The notes under the pieces were generated by a model, which did not search any database, was not told the origin of the DNA, and saw only the letters and a program-made list of their open reading frames with translations. 64,000 nucleotides of DNA from Symbiodinium natans (taxonomy: Eukaryota > Sar > Dinophyceae > Suessiales > Symbiodiniaceae): assembly GCA_905221605.1 (NCBI GenBank), contig CAJNDS010002351.1, forward strand, positions 93,501 through 157,500, given 5' to 3'. A program made the translations under genes and the position numbers. Below are positions 60,322 to 64,000 of this stretch, piece by piece. Numbering within the stretch: position 1 is the stretch's first letter; each line of letters opens with the position of its first letter.

Positions 60322-60513
60322 GTTGTTTTGTTAAGGGGTTTAGGGTTTTAGGGTTCCGCCTAAGGGTCCATGTACCTTATTATCATATACTTAGACCCAA
60401 AAGTCCTCATATAGGAAGTACTTTATAAGGCCCAAGTATTCCATAATTAGGTACATGGACCCTTAGGGTCCGCTTTGTTTGCGTGCGTTGTTTTGTTAAG
60501 GGGTTTAGGGTTT
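60322..60513. mobile_element. Family A element between 27-bp direct repeats
   Basis: GTTGTTTTGTTAAGGGGTTT-AGGGTTT is identical at 60322-60348 and 60487-60513. The family A copy occupies 60359-60468. Confidence 0.82.
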
Positions 60514-62202
60514 AGGGTTTAGGGTGTAGGGTTCCCCCCCCCAAAGTAAGGCTGGGGGGGGGCCTGGGGTGCACTAAGCACCCCAAAGCCCGGGTTTTGG
60601 TCGATTCTTGGTGGGGGCAAGAGGGGGTAGCCCTGAGCCGGCAGCATAGGACATGAGCCGCGCTCGGTTTCGCTTCTTCCACGGCGAGCGGAAGGCATTG
60701 CTGGTCACGGAGCCCTTTGGCAGCAAACCTTTGGTTCTTTCTTTGCGCAAAAGGTTTGGTTTTAAAATCTTGGGTTTGGCCTTACCTAGCTGATAACTTC
60801 TATAGCCCTAATTTAGAAGAAGGCAAGTAGACCAAGACTTGCAGTACATTTAACTTCTGATATAGGTTAGTCTGTGCAGTAGGCAGCAGTTCATTAGCGA
60901 ATCCGGGTGATTCATCCGCAAAGAAACGGACATCTTGAACAACGAATCCCCCAAACCCGACATCCGCACAACAGGCTCCTACGAGCCTCATACCGAAACC
61001 CCACCGCATAGCCGGAAGCCCTTAGCGAACCCTAAACCCCAAACACCACTCAAAATCCAAACCCGTCAAACCCTAAATCGAAGAACCTAGCCCGAACATC
61101 CTGAACCACCGAACCTCTCAAACCCTAAGCCCCGTAAACCCTAAACCTGGAAAACACTAAGCCCCGGAAGCCCTAAACCCTAACCCCCTCAAACCTGGCT
61201 CCGCAGCCCTGAACCCTAAACCCGAAACCACTGAAACCCACAAAGCCCTGAACCCTGCGCCTCCCAAGCTCCCAAGACCTAAACCCTATATGAAGCAGGG
61301 TTTATATTACTGTTTTTGGTGAGTGTATATTCTTGGTGTCCTTTTGGGGGGTACAAGAAACATATACCCTACTGTATAAACCCTATCTCAACCCTATATA
61401 AACCCTATATAATAACCCTATATAAACCCTATATAAACCCTATATAAACCCTAAACTGGCAGCAAGGCGCTTCCTCTGGTACCGGCGGTACAAGATGCGA
61501 GGCCTCTCGCATCTCTTGGGGAGTTGGCTTCGGAGACCCAAGCTTCGGGGTAGGGTTTAGGGTTTAGGGTTTAGGGTTTAGGGTTTGGGGTTTGGGGTCT
61601 AGGGTCTAGGGTCTAGGGTTTAGGGTTTAGGGTTTAGGGTTCAAGGTGCAGGGTTCAGGGTTTAGGGTCTAGGGTCTAGGGTCTAGGGTCTATAGGGTTT
61701 AGGGTCTATAGGGTTTAGGGTTTAGGGTTTAGGGTTTAGGGTTGAGGGATTTGTTGGGAGGTCTGAAAGTCTGTATGAAGTTGTGTGGGGTTTGGTATTA
61801 CTGGAAGGTTTAGGGTTTAGGGTGTAGGCTCGAGATTTAAGGCTTGGGGGACCAAGGCGCCGAACCTGTTTCTGGGGAATGGTCTGCTGTGATTGACAAG
61901 AAAAGGGTCGCCTCTTTCGAAACCCTAAATCCTAAACCCTTAACCCCAAACCCTTAACCCCAAACCCTAAACTCAAAAGCCCAAACCCTTAACCCTAAAC
62001 CCTAAACCCCAAAGCCGTTGGGCAGGGGAGGGCTGATTGCAAAGGGTTGACAATGCGACGATCGAGCGAAGAGCGCGCGGCCTCTCCTTGAAGTGCGGCC
62101 AAGAAGAGCCGACGTCGGGAATCTGACAAAATCTCACCAAACCAGGGTATTCCTATGGAAATACACCCCCTCCAAAAAAAACCTGCAATCCTTCGAACAT
62201 AG
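60514..62202. other. Spacers and degenerate repeats, no confident gene
   Basis: Unique sequence 60540-61020, degenerate CCCTAAA/CCCGAAA (61020-61280), (CTATATAAAC)n at 61380-61452, TTTAGGG/TCTAGGG at 61553-61745, and CCCTTAAC/CCCTAAA at 61920-62010. Confidence 0.5.
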
Positions 62203-62397
62203 CAGACCCCAAAACGGTACCTCCCGTATTGTGAAGCCCCTACATACGACGTCTACGACGCCTTACCTGCTATACTACCAGCACGATGGCTACAATCAGG
62301 ATATGGTTACTACAGTTTTGCCATTCAGTATCTCGACTACAGTACTCAGTCTAGCCAGGTTATCCGGCATGTCTCTGCTGAAAAAAACCCACAAGCC
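62203..62397 (+). CDS. Coding exon, Tyr-rich
   Basis: Acceptor CGAACATAG ends at 62202. The frame reads QTPKRYLPYCEAPTYDVYDA, LPAILPARWLQSGYGYYSFA, IQYLDYSTQSSQVIRHVSAE and KNPQA, then meets CCCTAAA-type repeats. A second + frame is open over the same DNA; this one has the better residue texture. Family unknown. Confidence 0.45.
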
Positions 62398-62399
62398 CT

Positions 62400-62474
62400 A
62401 AACTCTAAACTCTAAACCCTAAACCCTAAACCCTAAACCCTAAACCCTAACCCTAAACCCTAAACCCTAAACCC
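62400..62474 (-). repeat. (CCCTAAA)n array, 10 units
   Basis: Lies between two coding exons. Confidence 0.94.
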
Positions 62475-62487
62475 TGCACACCAATAG

Positions 62488-62564
62488 GAGCAAACTACGT
62501 GCTCTTCTATGGCGTGCCCGAAACGCCAGAGATCTACGAAGAGGCCTTGGGGACCTGGGGATGA
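62488..62564 (+). CDS. Terminal coding exon
   Basis: Acceptor CACACCAATAG, then ANYVLFYGVPETPEIYEEAL and GTWG, TGA at 62562-62564. Possibly the last exon of the gene at 62203. Confidence 0.58.
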
Positions 62565-63468
62565 ACCTACTTTGCAGCGTTGAGGGTTCAGGGTTTAGGG
62601 TTTAGGGTTTAGGGTTTAGGGTTTAGGGTTTAGGGTTTAGGCTTTAGCGTAAGCGTTTAGGGTTTAGGCTGCTGTAGGCTCTAGGCTTTAGGGTTAGGGG
62701 TTTCGGGTTTAGGGTTTTGAGTTTAGGGTTTCGGGTTTAGGGCTTAGGGTTTAGGATGCACATGTATGTACTTCCATTATTGGGGCAGCAAAGTTGCCAA
62801 GCCCTTGTCCCTTCCCCTGAAGCCAACCTTTGCATCCGATTCAAGCCCCTCCCCCCTCCCCCTCCCCCTGGACATAAAGAACCAACAAATACCCTAGAAG
62901 CTTGACCCGTGTCTGGCGATGTGGAGGTGCTTGGTGCCGTTCGTACCCCATCGCAGTGCAATGCCACTTGCTCGAAGAGACCTATTTGGGGTTGGGCCTC
63001 TGTCCTGAACCCTAAACCCCAAACTCCAAAGCCCAACAGAACACCCTAAAGCCTCAAGAGTCTGAGTTGCTGGTTCATCCAAGGTCACTTTTGGTTGGGA
63101 TTTTTTGGGGCGGCCACGCAATGCTGGTGCAATCATCAGGACAAGAATGATTGATTGCTGGGGCAGAGACACCCTGGTGGGCATGGCAGCGTTGTACCCC
63201 TCGGTTTTGAAAAAACCCTAAACCCTAAACCCTAAACCCTAAACCCTAAACCTTAAACCCTAAACCCTAAACCCTAAACCCTAAACCCTAAACCCTGAAC
63301 CCTAAGCTGGGGGAGCCTGCTCGAGGGCTTAGAGGGCTTGGAGGGTCCACAAGGCCTGCTACACCCCCTTAACTTGGGATTGGGTCCAGAGCTCAGGGCA
63401 CCTGCGGGATGCCCCAACTATGGGGCTCACGCCCCAAACCCAACACCCCAGGGTTTAGGGTTTAGGGT

Positions 63469-63528
<60 letters not shown>

Positions 63529-63631
63529 GGGAGGCATGCCTTAAACCCTCCCTCGTGAGTGTTGGAAGTCGGGCTGAGGGTTTAGGACTTATGGCTTCTT
63601 GAGCGCCAGCTGCTGCCATTCTGCCTTGCAG
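62565..63631. other. Telomeric repeats and spacers; possible minus-strand frame
   Basis: TTTAGGG at 62588-62640, degenerate to 62755, CCCTAAA at 63214-63297, and a (GGGTTGA)n block at 63468-63530. The segment 63060-63184 is open on the minus strand (LVLMIAPALRGRPKKSQPKV) but isolated. Confidence 0.5.
63468..63530 (+). repeat. (GGGTTGA)n heptamer array
   Basis: Nine identical units of a telomere-unit variant attached to TTTAGGG units; evidence of local expansion of a mutated heptamer. Confidence 0.95.
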
Positions 63632-63702
63632 CAGTCCGGCAACGGAGCCAGTATCCAGTTTATCCCTCTCCAATGTCGGTTGTCGCGCCCCTTACGCTTG
63701 AG
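63632..63702 (+). CDS. Canonical internal exon
   Basis: Acceptor CATTCTGCCTTGCAG and donor GTGAGC bound a 71-nt exon. All three frames are open (e.g. VRQRSQYPVYPSPMSVVAPL or GNGASIQFIPLQCRLSRPLR), so phase is unknown. Confidence 0.45.
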
Positions 63703-64000
63703 GTGAGCCTACTGAGTGGTAGGTCGGTTTCAGTGAAAGCCTGGCCGCACGAGTCCGTGGAAACATTGCAGAGAAGGGCACAGAGGCTTGGCTTTCTTCT
63801 GGCTGGCTCTGAGGTTTTTGACCTTTTGGGTTTTAGCAGTAAACTATAGTAAACTACAACAAGGAGCCTAAAAGTTAAACTTTTGGGAGGGTTTCAGAAG
63901 TCAGCCAAGGAGGGCGCTGGCAGCTGGAAGGAGTAGACTCTTGCATTCCTCCAGAGGCGTTCTGGACAAAGCAGCCACACTTGAGGAATCCAAGTTGCAG

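Noticed and set aside
1-64000. CRISPR array
   Set aside because: Arrays are tandem heptamers or minisatellites without uniform unique spacers, and the sequence is eukaryotic.
1-64000. Dinoflagellate spliced-leader relics (TTTGGCTCAAG)
   Set aside because: I looked for the motif while reading and did not find a convincing copy; a proper pattern search was not possible.

Overview
The window looks like nuclear DNA from a eukaryote, most probably a dinoflagellate alveolate. The pointers are: plant-type telomere heptamers (TTTAGGG/CCCTAAA) scattered in dozens of internal arrays; short protein-coding exons (about 30-170 nt) separated by introns with GT, GC and GA donors and AG acceptors; many small palindromic elements inside introns; and one exon pair carrying a ParB/sulfiredoxin-like domain of a kind I recall from dinoflagellate and Perkinsus-type proteomes. 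Taxonomy is inference; TTTAGGG telomeres also occur in plants, cryptophytes and apicomplexans. I see no bacterial genes, rRNA, tRNA, CRISPR array or recognisable spliced leader.

Layout: 0-3.9 kb has an ankyrin fragment interrupted by an introner with a 19-bp duplication, long CCCTAAA arrays, and the ParB-like two-exon gene. 6-12 kb has many coding exons, including one whose intron is exactly a palindromic 'family A' element, plus a canonical exon pair. 12.4-28 kb alternates exons with telomere-type arrays, microsatellites and elements; it includes a three-exon small acidic protein (15.1-15.8 kb), several start exons and several terminal exons. 28-49.5 kb has more of the same, with the best in-frame introner and telomeric-intron models (35.8, 38.1, 40.4, 44.8 and 47.1 kb). 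49.69-52.17 kb is a 64-bp minisatellite. 53.2-58.65 kb is a telomere-repeat-free island of mutually related repeats. 58.65-64 kb returns to exons and telomeric arrays.

The exons I trust all read on the + strand, which fits unidirectional gene arrangement. Few can be joined into whole genes from sequence alone. Where neighbouring exons can be joined, the reading frame is kept across telomere-repeat introns and across palindromic elements. The main biological message is therefore the intron system. At least eight families of short inverted-repeat elements, together with (TTTAGGG)n arrays, make up introns and supply or duplicate their own splice sites, often between 11-27-bp direct repeats. Exon calls rest on open frames, codon texture and splice-like borders, not on database searches.
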